Source: Kaistia terrae
Lineage (GTDB): Bacteria; Pseudomonadota; Alphaproteobacteria; Rhizobiales; Kaistiaceae
Direction: 5' to 3'
Assembly: GCF_026344005.1 (NCBI RefSeq)
Contig: NZ_JAPKNH010000004.1
Span: 310,001-374,000 of the forward strand
DNA: 64,000 nt
Part shown: in pieces, positions 18,009 through 27,237 of the stretch
Numbering within the stretch: position 1 is the first letter of the stretch
Layout of the letters: every line of letters begins with the position of its first letter
The notes under the pieces: generated by a model
What the model was told of the DNA's origin: nothing
Databases searched by the model: none
The model's input: only the letters and a program-made list of their open reading frames with translations
Position numbers and translations under genes: made by a program

Positions 18009-19142
18009 TCAGCCCTTGTCGGGCGTCAGGCGGAGCAGCCGGCCCGGATCATCATCCTCGATCACCCAGAGCGCGCCGTCCGGCCCGACGGCGACATCGC
18101 GGATGCGGGCGCCCATGTCCCACCGATCCGCCTCGCTCGCACCGCCTGCCTCGTCGAAAGTAACCCGCACCAGCGCCGACGCGGCGAGACCGCCGATGAA
18201 GGCCGATCCGCGCCAATCCGGGAACAGCGAGCCTTCATAAAAGGCCAGTCCGGCCGGGGCGATGACGGGATTCCAATAGAGTACAGGAGCTGCGAATTCC
18301 GGGCGCGTCGCATGACGCGGGATCGATGTCCCGCTGTAATTGTCGCCGTTGGAGACGATGGGCCAGCCATAGTTCCGATCGGGCTCGATCCGGTTCAACT
18401 CGTCGCCGCCGCGCGGCCCCATCTCATGCAGCCAAAGCGTGCCGTCCGGGGCAAAAGCCAGGCCGTAGGGGTTGCGATGGCCCGTTGTCCAAGTCTGTCC
18501 GAGCACGCCGCCTTCACTGGCATGCGGATTGTCGGCCGGGGTCGATCCATCCAGATTGAGCCGCAACAATTTGCCGCGAGCCTGGTCAGGGTCCTGCGCG
18601 GTCTTCGGGCGCATCCGGTCTCCCACGGTGAGGAAGAGATGCTCGCCCTTGGGGTCGAAGGCGATGATGCCGCCGGGCTGGCCGCCGCCGCCGGCCGGCG
18701 TCTGTTGCCAGATGGTTTCGATTTCATCCAGTGCCGCCTTGTTCGGCGATGTCGCGAGCGTCGCGCGGATCAGGACCAGCCGGCCGCCTCCCTCGCTGGG
18801 TTGCACGAACGTCACATAGACCTTGCCGTCGCTCCGAAAGTTCGGCGAAACCGCGATATCGAGCAGGCCGTTCTGCCCGCTGGCCGCAACATCAGGTACG
18901 TTGGAAACTGCCGTCTTGCGACCGTTCCGCGTCACCAGGAAGATCTTTCCGGGCTTTTCGGTCACCAGCATATTGCCATCGGGCAGGAACGCGAGCGCCC
19001 AGGGCGTGTCAAAGCTGGCCACTTCCTTGGCGACGAATGGCTTCGTCGCGCTTGCCTCTCGGTCGCCGACGAGAACGCTCTCGCCATGCGCGCTGCCGAG
19101 AAGGGCAACCAAGATCGCTGCCGTCGCCATCAATCGTTTCAT
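18009..19142 (-). CDS. Soluble PQQ-dependent sugar (aldose) dehydrogenase, periplasmic
   Basis: A 377-residue beta-propeller protein of the YliI/Gdh soluble glucose dehydrogenase family. It starts with a Sec signal peptide (MKRLMATAAILVALLGSAHG). Family motifs visible are FLPDGNMLVTEKPG, GHRNPYGLAFAPDG and HEMGPRGGDELN, which contribute PQQ- and calcium-binding residues. It would oxidise aldoses to lactones in the periplasm and pass electrons to the respiratory chain, provided PQQ is available. It is monocistronic and convergent with the Liv-type operon. No PQQ synthesis genes lie in the window. Confidence 0.87.
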   Translation of the reverse strand: MKRLMATAAILVALLGSAHGESVLVGDREASATKPFVAKEVASFDTPWALAFLPDGNMLVTEKPGKIFLVTRNGRKTAVSNVPDVAASGQNGLLDIAVSPNFRSDGKVYVTFVQPSEGGGRLVLIRATLATSPNKAALDEIETIWQQTPAGGGGQPGGIIAFDPKGEHLFLTVGDRMRPKTAQDPDQARGKLLRLNLDGSTPADNPHASEGGVLGQTWTTGHRNPYGLAFAPDGTLWLHEMGPRGGDELNRIEPDRNYGWPIVSNGDNYSGTSIPRHATRPEFAAPVLYWNPVIAPAGLAFYEGSLFPDWRGSAFIGGLAASALVRVTFDEAGGASEADRWDMGARIRDVAVGPDGALWVIEDDDPGRLLRLTPDKG

Positions 19143-19448
19143 GCTCGTCCCTTCGAATGGGTGTCCGTCTGATCCTGCTTATCGTTAAGTGCTGGGCTCC
19201 GCATCCTGTTCCCAAACAAGTTGGCGATCCGTTTTCCCGCCACGACGTAGGCGCAGTTAGAGGGAGCTCGGCACGATCGCAAATTTCAGGTTCCCACTCA
19301 CCAAACCAACGGTTTTCTACGGCCCATACCGAAGTATGATTTGGGCAACCCCACGTAGAATAGTTCCGAGGCGGGTTCCGTCCGATGCTGTGAGCGTCAT
19401 CCAGCCGACAGGCGGCAGGTTCCTTCAGATGCAAAACGGAGAGAAACC

Positions 19449-20270
19449 ATGAGCACATTTCAGGTGAAAGACGGCACCTCGATCGCCTACAAGGACTGGG
19501 GCAAGGGGCAGCCCATCCTGTTCTCGCATGGCTGGCCGCTGGCCGGCGACGCCTGGGCGCCGCAGATGCTGTTCTTCGGCTCGCAGGGCTATCGCGTCAT
19601 AGCCCATGACCGTCGTGGCCACGGCCTCTCCGACCAGACCTGGGACGGCAACAACATGGACCAGTATGCCGACGACCTGGCCGAGCTGATCGAGGCGCTC
19701 GATCTGCGCGATGTCGTGCTGGTCGGCCATTCGACCGGCGGCGGCGAGATCGTCCATTATGTCGGCCGCCATGGCACCGGCCGGGTCGCCAAGATGGTGC
19801 TGGTCGGCGCCGTTCCGCCGCTGATGCTGAAGACCGAGGCCAATCCGGAAGGCACGCCGCTCGAAGTATTCGACGGCATCCGCAAGGGCACGGCCGGCGA
19901 CCGCTCGCAGTTCTTCAAGGACCTGTCGATGCCGTTCTACGGCTTCAACAAGGAAGGCGCCAAGGTCAATGAGGGGCTACGCGAGAACTTCTGGCGGCTC
20001 GGCATGATGGGCGGCATCAAGGGCGAATATGACTGCGTCCACGAATTCTCCGAGGTCGACTACACCGAGGATCTGAAGAAGATCGACAAGCCGACGCTGG
20101 TCATTCATGGCGACGCTGACCAGATCGTTCCGATCGCGGCCGCCGGCCTGAAGACCGCCAAGATCGTCAAGGGGGCCGAACTCAAGGTCTATCCGGGCGC
20201 GCCGCATGGCCTCGCCGAAACGGAAACCGACAAGTTCAACGCCGACGTGCTGGCGTTCATTCGCGGCTGA
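19449..20270 (+). CDS. Alpha/beta hydrolase, non-heme chloroperoxidase (perhydrolase) type
   Basis: A 273-residue alpha/beta-hydrolase. The catalytic triad is visible as Ser95 in GHSTGG, Asp224 in HGDADQIVP and His253 in APHGLAET. Overall resemblance ([15 protein letters not shown] near the N-terminus, FYGFNKEG in the cap) is to cofactor-free chloroperoxidases, which in vivo are usually esterases or lactonases. An ACGGAGAG ribosome-binding site precedes the start. The adjacent periplasmic sugar dehydrogenase makes lactones, so a lactonase role is possible but unproven. It appears to be a single-gene unit. Confidence 0.85.
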   Translation: MSTFQVKDGTSIAYKDWGKGQPILFSHGWPLAGDAWAPQMLFFGSQGYRVIAHDRRGHGLSDQTWDGNNMDQYADDLAELIEALDLRDVVLVGHSTGGGEIVHYVGRHGTGRVAKMVLVGAVPPLMLKTEANPEGTPLEVFDGIRKGTAGDRSQFFKDLSMPFYGFNKEGAKVNEGLRENFWRLGMMGGIKGEYDCVHEFSEVDYTEDLKKIDKPTLVIHGDADQIVPIAAAGLKTAKIVKGAELKVYPGAPHGLAETETDKFNADVLAFIRG

Positions 20271-20278
20271 GCCCGAGC

Positions 20279-20318
20279 GTGCGCGAGCATCGCAGCCCCC
20301 CGCGCGGTGCTCGCGCAC
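20279..20318 (+). terminator. Hairpin after the hydrolase gene
   Basis: An 11-bp perfect stem (GTGCGCGAGCA / TGCTCGCGCAC) with an 18-nt loop, 9 bp after the hydrolase stop. There is no T-run, so it is a weak terminator candidate. The rest of 20271-20456 holds no gene. Confidence 0.4.
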
Positions 20319-20456
20319 CCTTCCGCCTCGCCCCGAACCCGCTCCAGGAGACGAACCACGTCGATGCAATGCCATCACGTTGACACTATCGGGCGGTCAC
20401 CCCCGGCATTTAGCCCGAAAGTGCTCGGCGTGATGGATGGGCCGGATCGCACCACC

Positions 20457-21128
20457 TTATTTGCAGACCAGCCGCATGATCGTGTCGATGTTGAACGTCA
20501 AACGATCTTCTAGCGCCTGCGGCGTCATCAAATCCTTCTCGAATATGATCGAGCCGGTGAACCGGTTGTTCAGGTAGTAATAACCGATGGCGGCGATGGT
20601 GATGTTGAGTTGGACCGGGTCGATGCCGGCGCGAAACGCGCCTTCCTGGACGCCGCGCTCCAATAGCTGCTCGACCAAAGTCACCACCTTGCGGCTGACG
20701 ACGTGGATCACCTGCGAGTTCTTCAGGTGCTTGGCCTTGTGCAGGTTCTCGCTGTTGACCAGGGTCAGGAATTCTGGATTGGCGAGATAGTAGTTCCAGG
20801 TGAAGCGTACCAGCGTATCAAGCGCCGCCTTGGCGTCGAGATGGTCGAGCTGCAACTTCTGTTCGGCCGTGCGGATGTCGGTATAGGCGTCCTCGAGAAC
20901 CCGCTGGAACAACGACTCCTTGCTCTCAAAGTAATGATAGATCATCCGCTTGTTGGCTTTTGCGCGCTCGGCGATCAGGTCGACGCGGGCGCCGCCCAGT
21001 CCATTCTTGGCAAATTCCTTCTTGGCCGCGGCCAAGATCCTCTTTTGGGTCGCCTCAGCATCGCGGGCACGCGGTTTTTCCGGGGTGGAGGTGACCATTG
21101 CTTTCTCGATTTCCCTCTTCTTGACCAT
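20457..21128 (-). CDS. TetR-family transcriptional regulator (probable regulator of the 21-41 kb catabolic system)
   Basis: A 223-residue TetR protein. The N-terminal HTH lies near residues 25-75 (ILAAAKKEFAKNGLGG, then IAERAKANKRMIYHYFESKE); the remainder is a helical ligand-binding domain with a TetR_C_7-like segment (ALDTLVRFTWNYYLANPEF). It is divergent from the sugar ABC operon, and the shared intergenic region contains two copies of the 16-bp palindrome also found in the two other divergent regions at 31 and 35 kb. It is therefore the likely repressor of the whole system, with a pathway intermediate, perhaps a CoA ester, as inducer. The regulon link is inference from operator repetition. 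An internal start at residue 11 is possible. Confidence 0.85.
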   Translation of the reverse strand: MVKKREIEKAMVTSTPEKPRARDAEATQKRILAAAKKEFAKNGLGGARVDLIAERAKANKRMIYHYFESKESLFQRVLEDAYTDIRTAEQKLQLDHLDAKAALDTLVRFTWNYYLANPEFLTLVNSENLHKAKHLKNSQVIHVVSRKVVTLVEQLLERGVQEGAFRAGIDPVQLNITIAAIGYYYLNNRFTGSIIFEKDLMTPQALEDRLTFNIDTIMRLVCK

Positions 21129-21258
21129 ATCTCATAGCGTTTCGGCATCGGGCTGCAAAGTAACCGCAGCCACAGGTCGATCGGCTGCGACCCTGCCGGG
21201 ATCACCGCTGGAGCGGCAACGAATGACGCTCCGTAGCACGTACGTCGCCAATTATGAA

Positions 21259-21274
21259 CTAACTGGATAATTAC
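21259..21274. promoter_or_regulatory. TetR operator candidate A1
   Basis: CTAACTGGATAATTAC matches 13 of 16 positions of the best site in the window (GTAACTAGATAGTTAC at 35079). It is the more degenerate of two sites between the TetR gene and the sugar-binding protein gene. Confidence 0.6.
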
Positions 21275-21340
21275 ATGCGCCGAGCCGGCGCGGCGGCTTT
21301 GCGTGCCCGGCAGCGTGATTGACAGGGGGCAATCATCCCA

Positions 21341-21356
21341 GTAACTAGTTAGTGCA
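21341..21356. promoter_or_regulatory. TetR operator candidate A2
   Basis: GTAACTAGTTAGTGCA keeps the left half-site and centre (GTAACTAG-TTAGT) of the shared palindrome but has a diverged right end. It lies 98 bp upstream of the binding-protein start at 21454. Confidence 0.65.
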
Positions 21357-21453
21357 ATATGTCCGTCGTGGCGGCGATGCGTGGGTGGGTACGCACCGCA
21401 CTTGGCCGCAGGGACTTGGCTTGTTTCGGGATGGTTTTGACAGGGAGGAACCA

Positions 21454-22569
21454 ATGTCGTTCATCAAGGATTTTATCGAGAAGGAAACGCTCAACCGGCG
21501 GAATTTTCTGCTGGCCTCGGCGTTCGGAATAACGGGCGCCGCAGCGGCCTCGATCGTTGGCGCGGGCAGGGCGCATGCCGCTGGAGCCATCGAGGATCCG
21601 ACGATCGCCTGGAGCTATCGCGACCGAACCAACCCCTACTGGAATTCGATTGTCTCTGGTGGTGAGTCCTTCGTCGAAAGCCTCGGCAAGCCGAAGAGCG
21701 CGCTGGTGCATCTGATCAACGAGGGCAGCAGCGAGAAGTCATTGGCCGACGTCAAGGCGTTGCTGGGCAAGACCGACGGCAAGCTGGCGCTCGCCATCGA
21801 CGCCAACGACTCTCCGAATGCCCGCCCCGTGGTCGAAGCCGTGGTCGCCAAGGGCGCCTTTGTCTCGACCATCTGGAACAAGACCGACGACCTGCATCCC
21901 TGGGACTTTGGCGACAATTACGTTTCGCACATGAGCTGGTCGGATATCGGACCGGCAGAGCAGACGGCGACGATCCTGCTCAAGGCGATGGGCGGCAAGG
22001 GTGCCATTGTCGGTCTCGGCGGCATTGCCTCCAACAATCCGGCGATCGAGCGCCGCACCGGCCTCGACAACGCGCTGAAGAACTTTCCGGACGTAAAGCT
22101 GCTCGACTACCAGGCGGCCGACTGGGACACCCAGAAGGCGAACAGCATTATGTCGAGCTATCTCACCCGCTTCGGCGACGAGATCACCGGTGTGTTCTGC
22201 GCCAACGACACCATGGCTTACGGCGTCCTCGAGGCGTTGCGCGCCGAGGGACTGGCCGGCCAGATCCCCGTCGTCGCCTATGACGGCAACGCCCAGGCCG
22301 TCGATCTGATTCTCGCTGGCGAACTGCTTGCCACTGTGTCGACGAACCCGCATTGGGGCGGTGGTATCACCGCGGCTCTGGCCTATTACGCCGCGACCGG
22401 CGCGTTCAAGCCGTCCGACGAACCGCATGAACATCGCGAGTTCAACGGCCCGACCGTGCTGATCACCAAGGCCGACGCCGAGGAATTCAAGAAGAAGTAC
22501 ATCGACGCGACGCCGACCTATGACTGGAAAGACTTCTGGGGTCCTTCCGCCGGTCCGATCACCTACTAG
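21454..22569 (+). CDS. Sugar ABC importer substrate-binding protein (ribose type), Tat-exported
   Basis: A 371-residue Peripla_BP_4-type binding protein. The N-terminus carries a twin-arginine signal (ETLNRRNFLLAS then a hydrophobic stretch, cleavage near GRAHA), which is unusual for sugar-binding proteins. ATG at 21454 follows AGGGAGGA. The mature domain contains DRTNPYWNSIVSGGESFVE and AIDANDSPNARPVVE, typical of ribose/xylose/autoinducer-binding proteins. It heads the operon that brings in the substrate of the TetR-controlled system. The ligand is unknown; downstream dehydrogenases suggest a polyol or sugar. Confidence 0.88.
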   Translation: MSFIKDFIEKETLNRRNFLLASAFGITGAAAASIVGAGRAHAAGAIEDPTIAWSYRDRTNPYWNSIVSGGESFVESLGKPKSALVHLINEGSSEKSLADVKALLGKTDGKLALAIDANDSPNARPVVEAVVAKGAFVSTIWNKTDDLHPWDFGDNYVSHMSWSDIGPAEQTATILLKAMGGKGAIVGLGGIASNNPAIERRTGLDNALKNFPDVKLLDYQAADWDTQKANSIMSSYLTRFGDEITGVFCANDTMAYGVLEALRAEGLAGQIPVVAYDGNAQAVDLILAGELLATVSTNPHWGGGITAALAYYAATGAFKPSDEPHEHREFNGPTVLITKADAEEFKKKYIDATPTYDWKDFWGPSAGPITY

Positions 22570-22595
22570 GCCTCTCTCCAGCGCAATCCCATCGA

Positions 22596-22623
22596 GCGAG
22601 GCGTCCGGGACCGGGCGCCTCGC
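22596..22623 (+). terminator. Stem-loop after the sugar-binding protein gene
   Basis: An 11-bp stem with one G-U wobble (GCGAGGCGTCC / GGGCGCCTCGC) and a 6-nt loop, in the 117-bp gap before the first permease gene. There is no T-run; it probably stabilises the upstream message. Confidence 0.55.
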
Positions 22624-22686
22624 AGTCGAAGGTCGTGCGCGAAATTGGCCTCGCATCGTCCCGGAGCTCGCTTTCAAGGAGCCAAT

Positions 22687-23652
22687 ATGTCGAACCTCGC
22701 GTCCCGTGGTGATCTTCAACGCTGGGCACCGCTTCTGGTGCTGGTGGCGCTGATCGTCTTCTTCACCCTGGTCAATCCAAATTTCCTCTCCTTGAAGAAC
22801 TTCGCCCGCATCAGCATTTCCGCGACGCCGCCACTGATGGTCGCGATCGGCGCCACCTTCATCATCATCATGGGGTCGATCGACCTGTCGATGGAGGGTT
22901 CGGTCGCCGTCTGCGCGGTGATCTTCGCCACGTTGTTCACGGCGTTGGGCGGCACGCTCGGCGGCTGGGGCTGGGTCGCCCTGCCAGCCTGTTTGATCGT
23001 CGGCGCGATCTGCGGCCTCGTCACCGGCACGGTGCATGTGGGCCTACGCATTCCCTCCTTCATGGCAAGTCTCAGCATGGGCTTTGTCGGCATCGGTCTG
23101 TCGCTGATGATGACCGGCGGCGACCGCATCCGCGTCGAGGATCCGCTGTTTCGCTCGCTGCTGACCCAGCGCTTCCTCGGCTTCCCGCTGATGGTGCATG
23201 TCGCCTTCGCCGTGCTGCTCGCGGCATGGTTCATCCAGCGCAAGACGACGTTGGGCCGCAATTTCTACGCGGTCGGTGGCGGCGAGGAGCTGGCGCATGC
23301 CTCCGGCCTCAATGTGCGGCGAGTCCGCATCGCCGGCTTTGCGCTCGCCGGTGTCTTTTATGCCTTTGGCGCGCTGTTCGCCGTGGCGCAGCTCGGCATC
23401 GCCGAGACCGCGACCGGCTACAATTTCATGTTCGTCTCGATCACCTCGATCGTCGTCGGCGGCACCGCGCTCTGGGGCGGCAGCGGCGGTGTCTGGAACA
23501 CGCTGGTCGGCGTGCTGATCGTCAACGTCATCAACAACGGCATGATCGTCATGGGCCTTCCCCGCTACGTGCAGGACGGCGTCCTCGGCCTTCTGGTCAT
23601 CATCGCGGTCGTGCTCTCGACCGACCGCAAATCCCTCGCTTTCGTGAAGTGA
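22687..23652 (+). CDS. Sugar ABC importer permease 1 (RbsC-like)
   Basis: A 321-residue BPD_transp_2 permease with about ten membrane spans. It shows the FIIIMGSIDLSMEGSVAV motif near residue 58 (the G-x-IDLS signature of RbsC-type permeases) and the GGTALWGGSGGVWNTLVG coupling region. ATG at 22687 follows AAGGAG. Together with the distinct permease at 25179 it probably forms a heterodimeric channel. It is separated from the ATPase gene by 6 bp. Confidence 0.88.
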   Translation: MSNLASRGDLQRWAPLLVLVALIVFFTLVNPNFLSLKNFARISISATPPLMVAIGATFIIIMGSIDLSMEGSVAVCAVIFATLFTALGGTLGGWGWVALPACLIVGAICGLVTGTVHVGLRIPSFMASLSMGFVGIGLSLMMTGGDRIRVEDPLFRSLLTQRFLGFPLMVHVAFAVLLAAWFIQRKTTLGRNFYAVGGGEELAHASGLNVRRVRIAGFALAGVFYAFGALFAVAQLGIAETATGYNFMFVSITSIVVGGTALWGGSGGVWNTLVGVLIVNVINNGMIVMGLPRYVQDGVLGLLVIIAVVLSTDRKSLAFVK

Positions 23653-23658
23653 TCGCCC

Positions 23659-25164
23659 ATGTTCGAGCTTAGGAAAGTCGAGAAGAACTTCCCCAATGTC
23701 CGGGCGCTGAAGGCGATCGATTTCGAAATCCGGCGCGGCGAGATTGTCGGGCTGGTCGGCGAGAACGGTGCCGGAAAGTCGACGCTGATGAAGGTGATCT
23801 ACGGCGCCTATCAGCATGATGGCGGCGAGGTGCTGATCGACGGCAAGGCTGTGCGCTTTGAAAACCCGCGCCAGGCGATGCAGAAGGGCATCGGCATGGT
23901 GTTCCAGGAACAGTCGCTGATCCCCAATCTCAGCGTGATGGAGAACATCTTCCTCGGCTTCGAGCAGCAATTCGTGAAGCTCGGCGTCGTCAACTGGAAG
24001 AAGATGGCCGCTGCCGCCCGCTATCAACTGGCCAAGGTCAAGCTCGACATCGACCCGAAGACGATCACGTCGAAGCTCTCCTTCGCACAGCGCCAGCTGG
24101 TCGAACTCGCCAAGGTGCTGACGCTGGAAGAGCGTGTCGACGGCGAACTGGTCATCCTGCTCGACGAGCCGACATCGGTGCTGGCGAAGGAGGAGGTCGA
24201 ACTCCTGTTCAAGCTGGTGCGCGAACTGCGCTCGCGCGCCGCCTTCATATTCGTCTCGCACCGGCTCGACGAGGTGCTGGAGTTGGCCGACCGCATCTAT
24301 GTCATGAAGGATGGCGAGGTCGTCGACCACGTTTCGTCCGCCGAGGCGAGCGCGGAAAACATCCAGCACAAGATGGTCGGTCGCGACATCAGCAAGGAAT
24401 ACTACCGCGAAGAGAAACAGCTCGCCTACGACGCCGACCGGGTGTTGGTCGAGCTCGAGAAGGCGACGTTGCCCGGCCACTATCAGGACATCTCTTTCCA
24501 GCTGCATGCCGGCGAGGTGCTGGCGCTGGTCGGCACCGAGGGCTCGGGCCGCGAGGCGATCCTGCGCACCATTTTCGGGCTCCAGAAGCTGGTGCTCGGC
24601 ACGGTAACCATCAAGGGTTGCAAGGTTGAGAGCTTCTCGGCCGAGGCGGGGGTCGCCAGCGGCGTCGGCTACATCCCGCGCGAGCGCAAGATCGAGGGCA
24701 TCGTCGGCGGTATGAATGTCTACGAGAACATCACGCTCTCGCAGATGAGCCATTACAGCCGTTTCGGCTTCCTGCGCATCGGCGACGAGAAGGCGACCGC
24801 CCGGGACTGGATCTCGAAGCTATCGATCAAGGCGTCGTCGGAACTGGCCGATTGCGGCAATCTTTCCGGCGGCAACCAGCAGAAGGTCGTGCTCGCCAAA
24901 TGGCGCAGCGGCGGCTCCGACATCATTCTGCTCGATCATCCGACCCGTGGCCTCGATATCGGCGCCAAGGAGGACGTCTACGAGATGGTGCGGGCGATGA
25001 ACGCCGATGGCGTCGGCATCATCCTGATCGCCGATACGCTGGAGGAGGCGATCGGCCTGTCGCACACCATCCTGGTGATCAAGGACGGTGCGATCCAGAA
25101 GCGGTTCGAAGGCAGTCCCGGCGCAAAGCCGTCCCTGTTCGATCTCGTTCACTACATGATCTAG
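23659..25164 (+). CDS. Sugar ABC importer ATPase, tandem domains (RbsA-like)
   Basis: A 501-residue protein with two fused ATPase domains, the standard RbsA/MglA arrangement. The first has Walker [10 protein letters not shown] near residue 34, an altered signature LSFAQRQLVELAK and Walker B VILLDEPTSVL. The second has a degenerate Walker A (GTEGSGREA), signature LSGGNQQKV and ILLDHPTRGLDIG, where His replaces the catalytic Glu after Walker B. The degenerate second site is normal for this family. It energises the importer with both flanking permeases. Confidence 0.9.
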   Translation: MFELRKVEKNFPNVRALKAIDFEIRRGEIVGLVGENGAGKSTLMKVIYGAYQHDGGEVLIDGKAVRFENPRQAMQKGIGMVFQEQSLIPNLSVMENIFLGFEQQFVKLGVVNWKKMAAAARYQLAKVKLDIDPKTITSKLSFAQRQLVELAKVLTLEERVDGELVILLDEPTSVLAKEEVELLFKLVRELRSRAAFIFVSHRLDEVLELADRIYVMKDGEVVDHVSSAEASAENIQHKMVGRDISKEYYREEKQLAYDADRVLVELEKATLPGHYQDISFQLHAGEVLALVGTEGSGREAILRTIFGLQKLVLGTVTIKGCKVESFSAEAGVASGVGYIPRERKIEGIVGGMNVYENITLSQMSHYSRFGFLRIGDEKATARDWISKLSIKASSELADCGNLSGGNQQKVVLAKWRSGGSDIILLDHPTRGLDIGAKEDVYEMVRAMNADGVGIILIADTLEEAIGLSHTILVIKDGAIQKRFEGSPGAKPSLFDLVHYMI

Positions 25165-25178
25165 GGGGCGCGCCAATC

Positions 25179-26120
25179 ATGAACCTTCACAGTCTCAAGA
25201 AGCATTTCCCCTGGATGACGCTGGTCGCGTTGACGCTGTTTGTCGGCATTCTCGACCCAAATTTTCTGCGGCTGGACAATCTGATCGCTCTGGCCGGCGA
25301 TATCTCGACGCTGTTCATCATGGCGCTTGGCATCACCTTCGTCATCTATATCGGCAGCATCGATCTCTCGGCGCAGTCTGTCGCCAACATGATCACCGTT
25401 CTGGCGACCCTGTTTCTGGCACAGCTCGGCTGGTTCGCCGCCCCCGTCTGCATCGCCATCGGCGCGCTGTTCGGGCTTGTCTCGGGCTATGTCTCGAACC
25501 GGCTCAAGGTGCCGTCCTTCATCGCGACGCTGGCGGTCGGCGGCATCGCGCTTTCGGTCGGGCAATATGCTTCCGGCCAGAAGGCGCTCTACATGGATGC
25601 CGGGCTGCGCAACGAGGCATTCGGCTGGATCATCGGTACCACGGCCGGCTTGCCGCGCGAGATGATCATCGCTTTTGTGCTGCTGGTCGTTGCCCTGATC
25701 ATCGAGCGGCGCACCGTGCTCGGCCGCGCGCTGCAAGCGATCGGCGCCGGTGAGCCGGCGGCGATTGCCTCCGGCCTTCGGGTCAACCGCTACAAGATGA
25801 TCGCCTTTGCAATATCCGGGGCGTTCGCCGCGATGGCGGGGCTGATCTTCGCGGTCAAGCTTTCCGGCGGCTCGCCGGTCATGGCCAACGGCTTCCTGCT
25901 GCCGGCGATCGTTGCCGTGCTGGTTGGCGGCACGCCGTTGACGGGCGGCGTCGGTGGCGTTCTCAACACCTTCATCGGTGCGCTGATCGTCGCTGTCATC
26001 CGCACCAGCATGCTCTATCTGAATGTTCCGCCGACGGCCCAGCAGATATTCTTTGGCCTGGTCCTGGTCGGTGCCATCGCCCTCACGATCGACCGCAGCA
26101 AAGTGAGGACCGTCAAATGA
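25179..26120 (+). CDS. Sugar ABC importer permease 2 (RbsC-like)
   Basis: A 313-residue BPD_transp_2 permease only distantly similar to the one at 22687, with the FVIYIGSIDLSAQSVANM signature near residue 58 and a C-terminal ALTIDRSKVRTVK tail. ATG at 25179 lies 14 bp after the ATPase stop; the frame extends upstream into the ATPase gene but that part is antisense-like shadow. Its last codon overlaps the dehydrogenase start (ATGA). Confidence 0.88.
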   Translation: MNLHSLKKHFPWMTLVALTLFVGILDPNFLRLDNLIALAGDISTLFIMALGITFVIYIGSIDLSAQSVANMITVLATLFLAQLGWFAAPVCIAIGALFGLVSGYVSNRLKVPSFIATLAVGGIALSVGQYASGQKALYMDAGLRNEAFGWIIGTTAGLPREMIIAFVLLVVALIIERRTVLGRALQAIGAGEPAAIASGLRVNRYKMIAFAISGAFAAMAGLIFAVKLSGGSPVMANGFLLPAIVAVLVGGTPLTGGVGGVLNTFIGALIVAVIRTSMLYLNVPPTAQQIFFGLVLVGAIALTIDRSKVRTVK

Positions 26121-27160
26121 GCGGATCGTCCAAACACATGCGCGCGGCGGTTCTGGTGGAGCCCGGACGGTTCGAAATTCGCCAGGTGCCGGTCCCGACA
26201 CTCGGCCGTGACGACGTCCTGATCCGGGTTGAGCGTTGCGGCATCTGCGGCACCGACATGCACATGTTCAACGGCCACTACGCGGCCGACAACCTGCCGA
26301 TCATCCCGGGGCATGAATTCTCCGGCACGGTGGCGGCTATCGGCGACGATGTGACGGGCTTTGCGACCGGCGACCGCGTCGTTGCCGATATCAATATCGG
26401 CTGCGGACATTGCTTTTACTGCCGCCGCAACGAGGTGCTGAACTGCGCCGAAGTCCGGCAGGTCGGCATCTCGCGCGACGGTGCTTTCGCCGAATTCGTG
26501 GCGATGCCGTCGAGGCTGGTGATCGCTGCCCCGGCCGACGCGCCGTTCGATCTGCTGGCGCTGGTCGAGCCGATCGCCTGCGTCGTGCGCGCGGCGCGCA
26601 AGGCCGATGTCCGCTTTGGCCAGTCGGTCGTCATTCTCGGCGCCGGGCCGATCGGCAATCTGCATGTGCAGATGATGCGCCTCGTCGGCGCCGCGCCAAT
26701 TATTGTCTCCGAGCCCTCGGCCATGCGTGGCGCCATGGCGCTGGAGGCGGGAGCCGATATCGTCGTTTCCGACCCGGCGCAGCTGCGCGAAACCGTGCTG
26801 GCGCATACCGGCGGCCGTGGCGCGGATGTCGTCATTGAGAGCGTTGGCTTGCCTTCGCTCTATTCGCTCGCCTTTGAGCTGATCCGCCCCGGCGGCCATG
26901 TCGCCGCCTTCGGTATTGCCGGGCCTCAGGACACCGTACCGCTGCCGCTGCTGAAGACGGTTTTGCGTGAGAATTCGGTCAAGGGATCGGTTGCCGGCAT
27001 GGGCGAGGACATGCACGACGCGCTGACACTGCTGGCGCATGGACGCTTCAAGACGGACGCGTTCCGTGCCCGCAGCTTTGCGCTCGCCGATATCCAGCAA
27101 GCGTTCGAGACGCTGCCACGCCATCCCGAAGCGCTCAAGGTGCAGATCGCGATGGCCTGA
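26117..27160 (+). CDS. Zinc-dependent alcohol/polyol dehydrogenase (MDR family)
   Basis: A 347-residue medium-chain dehydrogenase. Catalytic zinc ligands are visible in CGICGTDMHMF (Cys) and IPGHEFSG (His-Glu), and the four-Cys structural zinc loop is intact (CGHCFYCRRNEVLNC). The NAD(P) motif is GAGPIGNL near residue 175. It resembles sorbitol/threonine dehydrogenases and would oxidise a secondary alcohol of the imported polyol or sugar. It is translationally coupled to the second permease gene, so transport and first oxidation are genetically linked. Confidence 0.88.
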   Translation: MSGSSKHMRAAVLVEPGRFEIRQVPVPTLGRDDVLIRVERCGICGTDMHMFNGHYAADNLPIIPGHEFSGTVAAIGDDVTGFATGDRVVADINIGCGHCFYCRRNEVLNCAEVRQVGISRDGAFAEFVAMPSRLVIAAPADAPFDLLALVEPIACVVRAARKADVRFGQSVVILGAGPIGNLHVQMMRLVGAAPIIVSEPSAMRGAMALEAGADIVVSDPAQLRETVLAHTGGRGADVVIESVGLPSLYSLAFELIRPGGHVAAFGIAGPQDTVPLPLLKTVLRENSVKGSVAGMGEDMHDALTLLAHGRFKTDAFRARSFALADIQQAFETLPRHPEALKVQIAMA

Positions 27161-27237
27161 CGGCACGGTTTGAATGGACGGACGGTTACTTACATCCTGA
27201 ACCGTCGAGCGGTGCGGGAATGGCTAGGAGAATAGTG

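Noticed and set aside
27176-27191. Possible seventh TetR operator (GGTTACTTA shared with site B2)
   Set aside because: Only the right half-site matches; about 8 of 16 positions agree with the consensus and the gap lies within an operon.
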